NCBI GenBank assembly: GCA_023434205.1
Contig: JAEYTB010000103.1
Coordinates: 1-17,156, forward strand
Direction: 5' to 3'
Source: Planctomycetota bacterium
GTDB lineage: Bacteria; Planctomycetota; Phycisphaerae; Phycisphaerales; UBA1924
Length of the DNA: 17,156 nt
The notes beneath the pieces are model-generated. The model ran no database searches and had not been told where the DNA came from. It was given only the letters and a program-made list of their open reading frames with translations. Of the stretch, positions 6,055 to 14,426 are shown piece after piece (the stretch's first letter is position 1; each line of letters opens with the position of its first letter). A program made the position numbers and the translations under genes.

Positions 6055-7917
6055 TTGGCTAGTAAGCGCAAACATCTTCCCCCCAAGGGCCCGCCGCCGG
6101 CGGCCCCACCGCCGCCCCCGCCCCCTCCGGCGGGCGCGGGGGGCGGCAACGGCGTGCCGATGCAGATTTTCAAGGGCCTGCCCGTCTCCCAGGGCGTTGT
6201 TATCGGCACCGTGCTGGTCGCCGACGAAGAGGTGCATCACGTCACCCGCCGCTCGATCCCCGCGCCGGCGGTGCCCGAGCAGCTCCGCCGCCTGGACGAA
6301 GCGATCGCCGCGTCGGTGGTGGAGATCAAGCGCGTCTTCGAGCGGGCCCAGAAGGAAATGGGCGAGGAGACGGCCGGGATTTTCCGTTTCCACATCGGCA
6401 TGCTCCAGGACCCCAACCTGGTCCGGCAGATCAAGTCGATGGTGGAGAAGGACCTGGTGACGGCTGAGTACGCGACGGACCAGACGCTGGCCTCGCTGGC
6501 GGACCGCTTCCGGCACGCGGGCGACTCGGTGTTTGCGACCAAGGTCAACGACATCGACGACCTTTCGCACCGGCTGCTCACACACCTGTCGGGCAACCAG
6601 CGCCGCAAGATGGCCCACCCCGACGAGAACACCATCATCGTGGCCCGCGACCTGACACCCTCGCAGACGGCGGGGTTCGACCGCACACGGGTGTTGGGGT
6701 TCGCCACCGACCTGGGGGGGATGACCAGCCACACCGCCATCATCGCCAAGGCGCTGGAGATCCCGGCGGTGGTGGGCTGCCAGACGCTGCTCCGCAACGC
6801 CTACGACGGCATGCCGATCGTGATCGACGGCGACAAGGGCTCGGTGATCCTCAACCCCGACGAGGCCACGCTGGCCGAGTTCCGCCGCTACATCGAGCAG
6901 CGGCGGCTCTACCGCGTCTCGCTGGCCGAGGCCACCAACCTGCCCGGCATCACGCAGGACGGCGTCGCCGTACACGTGATGGGCAACATCGAGCTGCCCG
7001 AGGAGATCGCCAAGGTCTACAAGTCCGGCGGCGAGGGGATCGGGCTGTACCGCACCGAGTACCTCTACCTCACGACCAACGTGGAGCCGACCGAGGCGGA
7101 CCACTTCAAGGCCTACAAGCGGTGCGTCGAGCTGGCCGAGGGAAAGACGGTCGTCATCCGCACCGTGGACCTGGGCGCCGACAAGTACACCCAGAGCCGC
7201 GAGGAGAACCCCGAGCGCAACCCCTTCCTGGGCAACCGCTCCATCCGCTACTGCCTGCGCAGCGTGCCGATGTTCAAGCGGCAGCTCCGCGCGATCCTGC
7301 GGGCCAGCGCCCTGGGGCCGGTCAGCATGATGTTCCCGCTCATCACCTCCATCGCCGAGCTGCGGCAGGCCAAGTTCATCCTCAACGACGTCATGGAGGA
7401 CCTGGACGAGGAGGGGCTCAAGTTCAACCCCGACATCGACGTGGGGATGATGGTGGAGGTCCCCTCCGCGGCGATCCAGGCCGAGAGCTTCGCCCGCGAG
7501 GTCGACTTTTTCTCGATCGGGACCAACGACCTGGTTCAATACACGCTCGCGGTTGACCGAATTAATGAGCGGGTGGCCCACCTCTACCGGCCCACCCACC
7601 CGGCCGTGATCAAGCTGATCCGGGACGTGGTGCGGGCGGCACGCCGGCACGAGACGCCGGTTTCCTGCTGCGGGGAAGCCGCGGGGGACCTGGAATACGC
7701 GATGTTGCTGATCGGGCTCGGATTGCGTACCCTCTCGGTGACCAGTTCCGTCATCCCCCAGCTCAAGCGGTTTATCCGGAGCGTGACGGTCCAGCAGTGC
7801 GAGCGCGTGGCCAAGCAGGTCGTGACGCTTGATTCCGATGTCCAGGTCTCCGCGTTGCTGCGGGACCGGGCTCGAAAGATCGTTCCCGAAGCCTTCGACG
7901 GTCGTTCCGCCGACTAG
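6055..7917 (+). CDS. ptsI: phosphoenolpyruvate-protein phosphotransferase (enzyme I of the PTS)
   Basis: 620 residues from a TTG at 6055; the conserved protein begins at Met36 (ATG at 6160), giving 585 residues, near the family norm of ~575. Enzyme I takes phosphate from PEP onto a histidine and passes it to HPr in the cytoplasm. Visible features are the N-terminal HPr-contact domain (~37-175), the swivelling phospho-His loop GGMTSHTAI with His226, and the PEP-binding barrel with GIGLYRTEYLY (328-338), MMVEVPSAA (465-473), FFSIGTNDLVQYTLAVDR (485-502) and catalytic Cys539 in SCCGEAAGD. The first 35 residues are a Lys/Arg then Pro-rich low-complexity extension; neither candidate start has a convincing ribosome-binding site. 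No HPr gene or sugar permease lies in the window, so it may serve a distant or regulatory (nitrogen-type) PTS; a GAF domain typical of PtsP is absent. Divergent from rho. Confidence 0.96.
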   Translation: MASKRKHLPPKGPPPAAPPPPPPPPAGAGGGNGVPMQIFKGLPVSQGVVIGTVLVADEEVHHVTRRSIPAPAVPEQLRRLDEAIAASVVEIKRVFERAQKEMGEETAGIFRFHIGMLQDPNLVRQIKSMVEKDLVTAEYATDQTLASLADRFRHAGDSVFATKVNDIDDLSHRLLTHLSGNQRRKMAHPDENTIIVARDLTPSQTAGFDRTRVLGFATDLGGMTSHTAIIAKALEIPAVVGCQTLLRNAYDGMPIVIDGDKGSVILNPDEATLAEFRRYIEQRRLYRVSLAEATNLPGITQDGVAVHVMGNIELPEEIAKVYKSGGEGIGLYRTEYLYLTTNVEPTEADHFKAYKRCVELAEGKTVVIRTVDLGADKYTQSREENPERNPFLGNRSIRYCLRSVPMFKRQLRAILRASALGPVSMMFPLITSIAELRQAKFILNDVMEDLDEEGLKFNPDIDVGMMVEVPSAAIQAESFAREVDFFSIGTNDLVQYTLAVDRINERVAHLYRPTHPAVIKLIRDVVRAARRHETPVSCCGEAAGDLEYAMLLIGLGLRTLSVTSSVIPQLKRFIRSVTVQQCERVAKQVVTLDSDVQVSALLRDRARKIVPEAFDGRSAD

Positions 7918-7995
7918 GCGCTCGGGGCAGAATCAGCGGTGCGGCGCAGGGTCTTTTCGATCCGCGTCGGACCGGGCAAACTTGGCCTGGGTACC

Positions 7996-8012
7996 CCGCC
8001 GCGTTGCGGCGG
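7996..8012. repeat. 7-bp perfect hairpin downstream of ptsI
   Basis: CCGCCGC (7996-8002), loop GTT, GCGGCGG (8006-8012). It lies 79 nt after the ptsI stop. It could help end or stabilise the ptsI transcript, but no T-run follows, so it is not called a terminator. Confidence 0.4.
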
Positions 8013-8299
8013 CCCTCAGGCCGGACGGCGGGGCTCGCGGCTTTGTATGAAGCCTGCTGAGCCCGGCCGGGCGAGGCCCCCAAGGCCCCGTCGAGTGCGT
8101 TGGGTCTCTTAGGGGGGACCCGCCCGACGGCGAGGCCATCAGGGGTGCGGGCTTTCTCGAAGGCCCGACCGAGCGTTTCTTCCGGGGCCGATGCTCGAAG
8201 TCTCACTCCGCCGCCCGCCCTTCGCGGGTCGCTCTGTCGTGCCAATCAACCGCACGCCTGGACCACACCACCGGCAACCGCCGGCTGCGCCCGCGCCGC

Positions 8300-8315
8300 G
8301 CGCCCTTGCGGGCGC
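8300..8315 (+). repeat. hairpin immediately upstream of the rne start
   Basis: GCGCCC (8300-8305), loop TTGC, GGGCGC (8310-8315). It ends 12 nt before the ATG at 8327, directly before the weak AGAAAG ribosome-binding site, so in the mRNA it would sit against the translation initiation region. Confidence 0.45.
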
Positions 8316-8326
8316 AGAAAGCTTGT

Positions 8327-11032
8327 ATGCCTGAATCACAGATGCTCATTAACTACGTCCCCGGCGAGGAGTGCCGCGTCGCCATCGTCGAGGACGGCAA
8401 GCTCGAGGAGCTCTACGTCGAGCGCTTCGCGCAAGCCTCCCGCGTCGGGAACATTTACGTCGGCCGCGTCGTGAACGTCGAGCCGGCCATCCAGGCCGCG
8501 TTCGTGGACTTCGGCTGCGGGGAGAACGGCTTCCTGCACGTGACCGACCTGCACCCGCGCTACTTCCCCGGCGAGGACGACGAGACCACCGAGCGGGTGG
8601 GCTTCAAGACCCCCCGCCGCGAGCGCCCGCCCATCCAGGCCGCGCTGCGGCGGGGCGATGAGGTCATCGTCCAGGTCCTCAAGGAGGGCGTGGGCACCAA
8701 GGGCCCGACCGTCACCAGCTACCTGTCGATCCCCGGCCGCTTTCTGGTGATGATGCCGCAGATGGACAAGGTCGGGGTCTCCCGCAAGGTCGAGGACGAG
8801 GACCAGCGCCGCCAGATGCGGGAGATCCTCGACCAGCTCGAGCTGCCCGAGGGCTTCGGGTTCATCCTGCGCACGGCGGGGCTCAGCCGCACCAAGGCCG
8901 AGCTGAAGCGCGACCTGGCGTACCTCCAGCGGCTGTGGAAGGACATGGACCGCCGCCTGCGCACCGGCGGCAAGCCGCGCCTGCTCTACAGCGAGAGCGA
9001 CCTCCTGGTCCGCTCCCTGCGCGACATGCTCACCAACGAGGTCGGCGAGGTCGTCATCGACAACGAGCTGGCCCTGCGCCGCGCCAGCCGCTTCATGAAG
9101 ATCGTCGCCCCCCGCGGCACGACCAAGCTCCTCCACTTCCCCGACAAGACGCCGATGTTTCACGCCTTCGGCATCGAGCGGCAGATCGCCCTGATCCACG
9201 CGCGGGAGGTGCCCCTGCCCAGCGGCGGGCGGCTGGTGATCGACCAGACCGAGGCGCTGGTGGCCATCGACGTCAACAGCGGCAAGAGCCGAGACAGCCG
9301 CGACGCCGAGACCAACGCCTACCAGACCAACGTCGAGGCGGTGGACGAGATCTGCCGGCAGCTCCGGCTGCGCGACATGGGCGGGATCGTCATCAACGAC
9401 CTGATCGACATGCGCGAGAGCCGGCACCGCAAGGACATCGAGAACCGCTTCAAGGAGCGGCTGAAGCGCGACCGCGCCAAGACCACCGTGCTCCAGATTT
9501 CCGAGTTCGGGATCCTGGAGATGACGCGTCAGCGGATGCGGCCCAGCCACGAGAGCATGCACTTCACGGACTGCCCCACCTGCCGCGGGAGGGGGATGCT
9601 CCAGCGCCCCGACTCGGTGGCGGCGGACGCGCTGCGCGACATGGCGGCGATCCTGGACGTTGAGAAGGTCAGCAAGGTGGAGATGGTCGTCGCCCCGCGC
9701 GTCGCCAGCGAGCTGCTCAGCACCAAGCGGCAGCTCCTCAGCCGCACCGAGCGCACCTACGGCAAGCACGTGGACGTCCGGGTGAGCGAGACCGTGCCCG
9801 TCGACCGAGTCAGCTTCTACGCCTACGACCAGCAGGCCGCCGACATCGACACCGGCAACCTCCCCCAGCCGCGCAAGCCCAAGAACCTCGTCGTGTGGGA
9901 AGAGCCCGGCGGCGAGGAGTGGGCGATGAGCCCCGAGGAAGAGGTCGCCTCGCTCCCCCAGGAGCCCGAGCCGCAGGCCGACGAGGAGGACATCCACCCC
10001 ATCGAGATCGACGAGGGTCCCCTGACCGACGACCGCACCGGCGAGCAGCGCATCCCGCCCGCCGGCGCCGCCGACGACGACCGCCCCGGGCGGCGCAAAC
10101 GCCGTCGCCGCGGCGGGCGCGGCCGTTCCGACGGGCGGCCCGAGGGACGGTCCGACGGACGCGAGCCCCGGCGTGATGAGCCCGCCCGCGATGGCCGCTC
10201 CCGTGATGGCCAGCGCGATGCGCGTCAGCCCCAGCAGGGCCGGCAGGGCTACCAGAACCGCAACAAGCCCCCGGCGCCCGCCGCTCCCGCCCCGGTGAGC
10301 ATGGGCGACGACGCGGAGTGGGGCGATGCGCCGATCGTCAAGCCGATCACGCCCGACGACGATGTGCGTGATGATGGGCCGGTCGATGCCCCCGCCCAGG
10401 ACGGCCAGCCGGGGACGGAGCAGCCGATGGAGATCGGGCCCGATGGCGAGCCGCGTCGCCGCCGGCGTCGCCGGCGTGGCCGCGGGCGCGGTCGTGCCCG
10501 CGCCGAGGGCGCACCGGCCGGCGGGCCGCCGAATGGCGAGCAGGGCGGTGATCACGCCGCGGGACACGCGGGAGAGGCGCGGGCGGATGACCACGGGCCC
10601 GCGGAGGACAGCTTCGAATCGCCCGGGCAGGCCGGGGAGGCCGACTTCGACGGCCCCGCGCCGGCCCTCAACGGCGAGGCCCACAATAACGGCGCCCCGC
10701 GACTGGATGAGAACGGGGAGCCCCGCCAGGGCGGGCGACGCCGCAAGCGTCGGCGCGGGCGTGGCGGCCGGGGCGGCAATGGCGGCCCCCCGAGCGGCGG
10801 CGGTGAAGGCCAGGGCGGTCAACGCTCCGGGCCTCAGGGCGCCCCGCAGGGCGGCCCCCGCCAGGGCAACCCGCCCCGCGAGGGTGGGCGAGGCAGCGCC
10901 GGGGCCCCGGCGCCCCAGCCCCGCACGCAGCCAGCGCCTCAGCCGGCGCCGGCCAAGCCCCGCACGCTCTACGGCGCTGTCCGCCGCAAGCTCGGAGCCA
11001 GCGAACTGAACCGGAAGGCCAAGCCCGAGTAG
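8327..11032 (+). CDS. rne: ribonuclease E/G with long Arg/Gly-rich C-terminal tail
   Basis: 901 residues from the ATG at 8327 (weak AGAAAG site); MLINYVPGEE beginning at Met6 aligns with known RNase E starts. This endonuclease cuts single-stranded RNA in mRNA decay and rRNA/tRNA maturation. Domains: S1 RNA-binding (~40-135, GNIYVGRVVNVEPAIQAAFV), the 5'-sensor/RNase H-like region, and the catalytic DNase I-like region with metal ligands Asp315 (IDVNSGK) and Asp358 (INDLIDM). The Zn-link CPTCRGRG has Cys416 and Cys419, and a small domain follows to ~510. After that ~390 residues are low complexity: an acidic stretch, then three Arg blocks at ~588-600, 709-726 and 803-817, alternating with acidic/Gly/Pro spacers. 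The last two are preceded by GEPR. The final ~20 residues (LYGAVRRKLGASELNRK) are a distinct, more ordered motif. The tail probably binds RNA and scaffolds partners, as in RNase E; the core alone would be consistent with RNase G. Confidence 0.95.
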   Translation: MPESQMLINYVPGEECRVAIVEDGKLEELYVERFAQASRVGNIYVGRVVNVEPAIQAAFVDFGCGENGFLHVTDLHPRYFPGEDDETTERVGFKTPRRERPPIQAALRRGDEVIVQVLKEGVGTKGPTVTSYLSIPGRFLVMMPQMDKVGVSRKVEDEDQRRQMREILDQLELPEGFGFILRTAGLSRTKAELKRDLAYLQRLWKDMDRRLRTGGKPRLLYSESDLLVRSLRDMLTNEVGEVVIDNELALRRASRFMKIVAPRGTTKLLHFPDKTPMFHAFGIERQIALIHAREVPLPSGGRLVIDQTEALVAIDVNSGKSRDSRDAETNAYQTNVEAVDEICRQLRLRDMGGIVINDLIDMRESRHRKDIENRFKERLKRDRAKTTVLQISEFGILEMTRQRMRPSHESMHFTDCPTCRGRGMLQRPDSVAADALRDMAAILDVEKVSKVEMVVAPRVASELLSTKRQLLSRTERTYGKHVDVRVSETVPVDRVSFYAYDQQAADIDTGNLPQPRKPKNLVVWEEPGGEEWAMSPEEEVASLPQEPEPQADEEDIHPIEIDEGPLTDDRTGEQRIPPAGAADDDRPGRRKRRRRGGRGRSDGRPEGRSDGREPRRDEPARDGRSRDGQRDARQPQQGRQGYQNRNKPPAPAAPAPVSMGDDAEWGDAPIVKPITPDDDVRDDGPVDAPAQDGQPGTEQPMEIGPDGEPRRRRRRRRGRGRGRARAEGAPAGGPPNGEQGGDHAAGHAGEARADDHGPAEDSFESPGQAGEADFDGPAPALNGEAHNNGAPRLDENGEPRQGGRRRKRRRGRGGRGGNGGPPSGGGEGQGGQRSGPQGAPQGGPRQGNPPREGGRGSAGAPAPQPRTQPAPQPAPAKPRTLYGAVRRKLGASELNRKAKPE

Positions 11033-11050
11033 GCGCTACCCTTCGCGTTC

Positions 11051-12646
11051 ATGGCGCAGACCTCCGCCCAGCCCCATCAGCCCACCTCCGTCAAGGAGAC
11101 GCTGACCTCCATCATCATCGCCTTCGCGATGGCCTTCGTGTTCCGCGGCTTCATCATCGAGGCCTTCGTCATCCCCACGGGCTCCATGGCCCCCACGCTG
11201 CTGGGCGCGCACATGACCTTCAAGAGCCCGTACTCGGGGTACGAGTGGACGCAGGGCCCTCGTGATTACGACCCGGCCCGCACCGCGCCCAAGCCGTTGC
11301 AGGTGAACATCACCGCGACGGACCCGATGACGGGCATGAAGGTGGGGCCCAGGACGCTGCCGCGGAACTGGGGCGACCGCATCTTCGTGATGAAGTACCT
11401 GTACTCGGTGTACGACCCCAAGCGGTGGGACGTGGTGGTGTTCAAGAACCCGGGCAAGCCGGGCGAGAACTACATCAAGCGGCTGATCGGGCTGCCCAAC
11501 GAGATGGTCGCCCTGATCGACGGCGATGTGTTCGTGCGCCGCATCCAGCCGGGCGAGGACGGCGATGCGCTGATGCGCGACCTGCGCTGGGAGGGGGAGA
11601 AGTGGCAGGTGGCCCGCAAGCCCGAGGCGGCCCAGCGGGCGATGTGGCAGCTCATCTTCAGCAGCGAGTACGCGCCGCTGAGCAATCCTTCGCGCCAGTT
11701 CGTCACGCCGTGGGTGCCCAGCACCTCCACGGCGAGGGACTGGGACGTGGACCGCAAGGACTACGTGTACAAGGGGTCATCCCCCACGTCGCTCGCGTGG
11801 GACGCCTCCAGGGTGATCGCGGACCGCGTTGCGTACAACGAGCAGGACTTCCGGGGCCCCGAGTTCCCGGTGGGCGACCTTCGGCTCTCGCTGGGGGTGC
11901 GGCCTGGGGCGGAGGGCCAGCGCGTCAGCGCGGTGGTCAACGCCCGCGGGCACGAGTTCCGCGCCGAGGTGCAGGGGACGACCGCGGTGCTCACGGTGCG
12001 CTCGGTGTCCGACGGCCGCACGCCGGACGGAGATTGGAAAGAGCTCGCCCGCGTCGAGCTGAGCTCCGGGCTGGCGGTCGGCAGGGTGACGAACATCGAC
12101 TTCTGGCACGTGGACCAGTCGCTCCAGCTCTTCATCGACGACAAGCGCGTGGCGTACGCGGAGTACGACTGGACACCCTCCGAGCGCCTGCGTGCTTCCA
12201 CCGGCTATGACCTCAAGTCGGTGCAGGGCATGGGGCACCACTTCCTGACCCGGCCGGACAGCTACCGGTCTGCGGGCGCGCGGTTAGAGCTCTCCGGCGG
12301 ACCGGCCACGTTGTACCGGGTGTCGCTGGCTCGGGACATCTACTACACGCCCGTCGCCTACCCGCGCGGGCCCGACGAGGGCAACCCGGCCAAGGCCACC
12401 GCCCCAAGCAGCACCGCCTACCTCAACCAGGACCAGTTCTTCACGCTGGGCGACAACAGCCCGATGAGCGCCGACGGCCGCCTGTGGGCCCGGCCCGACC
12501 CGTGGGTGGCGGAGATCGACCCCATCCAGGGCGTCGTCCACCGCGACCTGCTCATCGGCAAGGCCTTCCTGGTTTACTTCCCCGCCCCCAAGCGTGCGCC
12601 CATGCGCTTTGCACCCAACGTCGGCGATATGCGGTTCATCTGGTAA
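11051..12646 (+). CDS. lepB: signal peptidase I with a large insertion
   Basis: 531 residues, against about 170-330 for usual signal peptidase I. It removes signal peptides from exported proteins at the outer face of the inner membrane. A single membrane segment (~18-40) is followed directly by PTGSMAPTL with nucleophile Ser45. Box C-like WGDRIFVMKY (107-116), box D ENYIKRLIGLP with general base Lys143, and box E TLGDNSPMSADGR (465-477) are all present, so it should be active. Between box D and box E lie about 320 residues instead of a short linker. Within them ~275-430 is rich in strand-like segments, including FWHVDQSLQLFIDDKRVAYA (351-370), which resembles concanavalin/laminin-G-type sandwiches. 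The gene starts 18 nt after the rne stop with no ribosome-binding site, so co-transcription with rne is likely. The start is supported by the position of the membrane segment. Confidence 0.94.
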   Translation: MAQTSAQPHQPTSVKETLTSIIIAFAMAFVFRGFIIEAFVIPTGSMAPTLLGAHMTFKSPYSGYEWTQGPRDYDPARTAPKPLQVNITATDPMTGMKVGPRTLPRNWGDRIFVMKYLYSVYDPKRWDVVVFKNPGKPGENYIKRLIGLPNEMVALIDGDVFVRRIQPGEDGDALMRDLRWEGEKWQVARKPEAAQRAMWQLIFSSEYAPLSNPSRQFVTPWVPSTSTARDWDVDRKDYVYKGSSPTSLAWDASRVIADRVAYNEQDFRGPEFPVGDLRLSLGVRPGAEGQRVSAVVNARGHEFRAEVQGTTAVLTVRSVSDGRTPDGDWKELARVELSSGLAVGRVTNIDFWHVDQSLQLFIDDKRVAYAEYDWTPSERLRASTGYDLKSVQGMGHHFLTRPDSYRSAGARLELSGGPATLYRVSLARDIYYTPVAYPRGPDEGNPAKATAPSSTAYLNQDQFFTLGDNSPMSADGRLWARPDPWVAEIDPIQGVVHRDLLIGKAFLVYFPAPKRAPMRFAPNVGDMRFIW

Positions 12647-12714
12647 CGCCGCGGCGGGGAATCCGAAGAATCGTTACTTTGTCCGTCCCAGGGGTGGGAT
12701 CGAAGGGGTCGTCT

Positions 12715-14397
12715 GTGCGTCGAAGCCTGAGCCTGACAGGATCAGCCTGTGTCTTTCTGGTGGGGTGCAGCGGCAACCCCTTCGGGTCCGCCGAGGGCGA
12801 CTACGCCAAGCGCGTCTCGCTCGAGCGGCTGCGCCACGTCCAGCCCTCCACGATCGCCGAGTACCGCCGGGCCGAGGACCCCGCGCCGCCCGACCCCCAG
12901 GCGGCCCGACGCCGGTTCGAGGGCGTCGAGAAACTGGAGCTCTCGCTGGAAGAGGGCCGCGCCTCGGCCCTGCGCCACAACCTCGACCTGAGCGTGGCGC
13001 TGCTCAACCCGACCATCGCGGCCCAGGAGGTCTCGATCGAGGAGGCCCGCTTCGAGTCGCTGTTCACGCTCCGCGCCGGCTACGGCCACTTCGACTCGCC
13101 CACCTCGTCGAACCTCGCCTCGGCCCAGTCGCGCAACCTGAGCCTCTTTCCCGCCGTGCGCATCCCCACCCGCACCGGCGGCAGCGTGGGCGTGGGCCTG
13201 CCGCTCAACCGCAACGAGAACGACAACCAGTTCTCGACCCTCAACCCCGCGTACAGCTCCGACCTTGAGTTCTCGCTGTCGCACCAGCTCCTCCGCGGGG
13301 CTGGCCGGCGGGTGAACACCGCGGCCCTGCGCATCGCGGGGTACAACCTTCAGGCGACCGAGGCGCAGACCAAGCTGGAGGTGATCCGCCAGCTCGCGGC
13401 GGTGGACCGCTCGTACTGGCGGCTGTTCCAGGCGCGGCGCGAGCTGGAGGTGGCCCAGCAGCAGTACGAGCTCGCGCGCGAGCAGGAGGGGCGGGCCCAG
13501 CGCCGCACCGATGCGGGGCTCTCGCCCAGCATCGAGGTGGTCCGCGCCCAGGCCGGCGTCGCCGACCGCCTTGAGGCGATCATCGTCGCCCAGAACAACG
13601 TCCTCCTCCAGCAGCGCGAGCTGAAGCGCATCATCAACCTGCCCGGCCTCACGCTCGACACCAAGACTATGGTGGCGCCCACGACGCCGCCCGACCCGGT
13701 GGAGTACGTGTTCGACCAGGATCGCCTGGTCGCCCAGGCCCTGGACAACCGCATGGAGATGCTCGAGCTGGAGCTGCGTTTCGCCGCGGACGCGGCGAAC
13801 ATCGGCGTCGCCCGCAACCAGACGCTCCCGCTGCTCGCGCTGGACTACACCTACCGCATCAACGGCCTGGGCGGCTCATCTCAGGACTCGTTCCACTCCC
13901 TCCAGCGCAACCGCTTCGAGGACTGGGAGCTGGGCCTGACGGCGGAGATCCCGCTGGGCAACGAGGCGGCCCGCGCCCAGCTCCGCGCCGCCATCCTCCA
14001 GCGGCTCCAGCGGCTCTCGACCCGCGAGGCCCGCCGCCTCGCGATCACGCAGGAAGTGCTCAACGCCATCGACGCCATCGACGCGGGCTGGCAGCGGGTC
14101 CTCGCCGCGCGCCAATCCGTCATCCTCAACCGCCGCGCCCTGGAGGGCGAGCAGCGGCAGTTCGACGTCGGCGGCTCCACCAGCACCAACGTCCTGGACG
14201 CCGCCACCCGCCTGGCCGAGGCCGAGTTCAGCGAAGCCCGGGCCCTGGCCGACTACCAGATCGCCCAGGTAGACCTGGCCTTCGCCACCGGCACCCTGCT
14301 GGGGGCGGCCAAGGTCGCGTGGGAGCCCACGGGCCTGCCCGAGGACCGGTCCACCCCGGCCGAGGACCTCTCCCCGGCCCTATTGCCCTCGCCTTAA
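12715..14397 (+). CDS. TolC-family outer-membrane efflux lipoprotein
   Basis: 560 residues from a GTG at 12715 with a GAAGGGG ribosome-binding site about 7 nt upstream. The start gives RRSLSLTGSACVFLVGC, a lipoprotein signal with lipobox LVGC and Cys18 as the lipidated residue, which strongly supports this start. Two outer-membrane-efflux repeats follow: ~75-310 (long helices around 205-305, including YWRLFQARRELEVAQQQYEL) and ~335-530 (AIDAGWQRVLAARQSVILNR, VLDAATRLAEAEF). Each has a strand region of the barrel type, ~115-195 and ~365-415. Proteins of this kind form trimeric channels spanning the outer membrane and periplasm for tripartite pumps or type I secretion. No adaptor or inner-membrane pump is adjacent, so the partner is unknown. 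The end is Pro-rich. It lies between lepB (68-nt gap) and the second kinase (29-nt gap), all in one direction. Confidence 0.9.
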   Translation: MRRSLSLTGSACVFLVGCSGNPFGSAEGDYAKRVSLERLRHVQPSTIAEYRRAEDPAPPDPQAARRRFEGVEKLELSLEEGRASALRHNLDLSVALLNPTIAAQEVSIEEARFESLFTLRAGYGHFDSPTSSNLASAQSRNLSLFPAVRIPTRTGGSVGVGLPLNRNENDNQFSTLNPAYSSDLEFSLSHQLLRGAGRRVNTAALRIAGYNLQATEAQTKLEVIRQLAAVDRSYWRLFQARRELEVAQQQYELAREQEGRAQRRTDAGLSPSIEVVRAQAGVADRLEAIIVAQNNVLLQQRELKRIINLPGLTLDTKTMVAPTTPPDPVEYVFDQDRLVAQALDNRMEMLELELRFAADAANIGVARNQTLPLLALDYTYRINGLGGSSQDSFHSLQRNRFEDWELGLTAEIPLGNEAARAQLRAAILQRLQRLSTREARRLAITQEVLNAIDAIDAGWQRVLAARQSVILNRRALEGEQRQFDVGGSTSTNVLDAATRLAEAEFSEARALADYQIAQVDLAFATGTLLGAAKVAWEPTGLPEDRSTPAEDLSPALLPSP

Positions 14398-14426
14398 TCC
14401 TGTATTCATCCGGCCCCCGGTAGCGT

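Larger units (their letters stand above)
7918..8326. other. 409-nt intergenic stretch upstream of rne
   Basis: No credible gene on either strand. It contains several short stable hairpins: 7996-8012, a weaker one at 8039-8054 (GGCTT / AAGCC), and 8300-8315. The region probably includes the end of the ptsI transcript and the leader of rne. In enterobacteria the rne leader is long and structured and mediates autoregulation; whether this leader does so cannot be told from sequence alone. No clear promoter hexamer pair was found, and RNase P, tmRNA or SRP signatures are absent. Confidence 0.55.

Noticed and set aside
5995..7650. A 551-codon open frame antisense to ptsI
   Set aside because: Composition-driven shadow of a fully recognisable enzyme I gene; no motifs.
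7918..8326. Candidate RNase P or other housekeeping RNA upstream of rne
   Set aside because: Hairpins are present, but the conserved RNase P core sequences are not.
8336..10822. An 828-codon open frame antisense to rne
   Set aside because: It exists because GC-rich codons lack stops in this frame; its translation is repetitive Leu/Val/Gly/Ala/His with no domain, while the opposite strand encodes a clear RNase E/G.
12647..12656. Perfect palindrome CGCCGCGGCG after lepB
   Set aside because: No loop for a hairpin and expected by chance in sequence this GC-rich.
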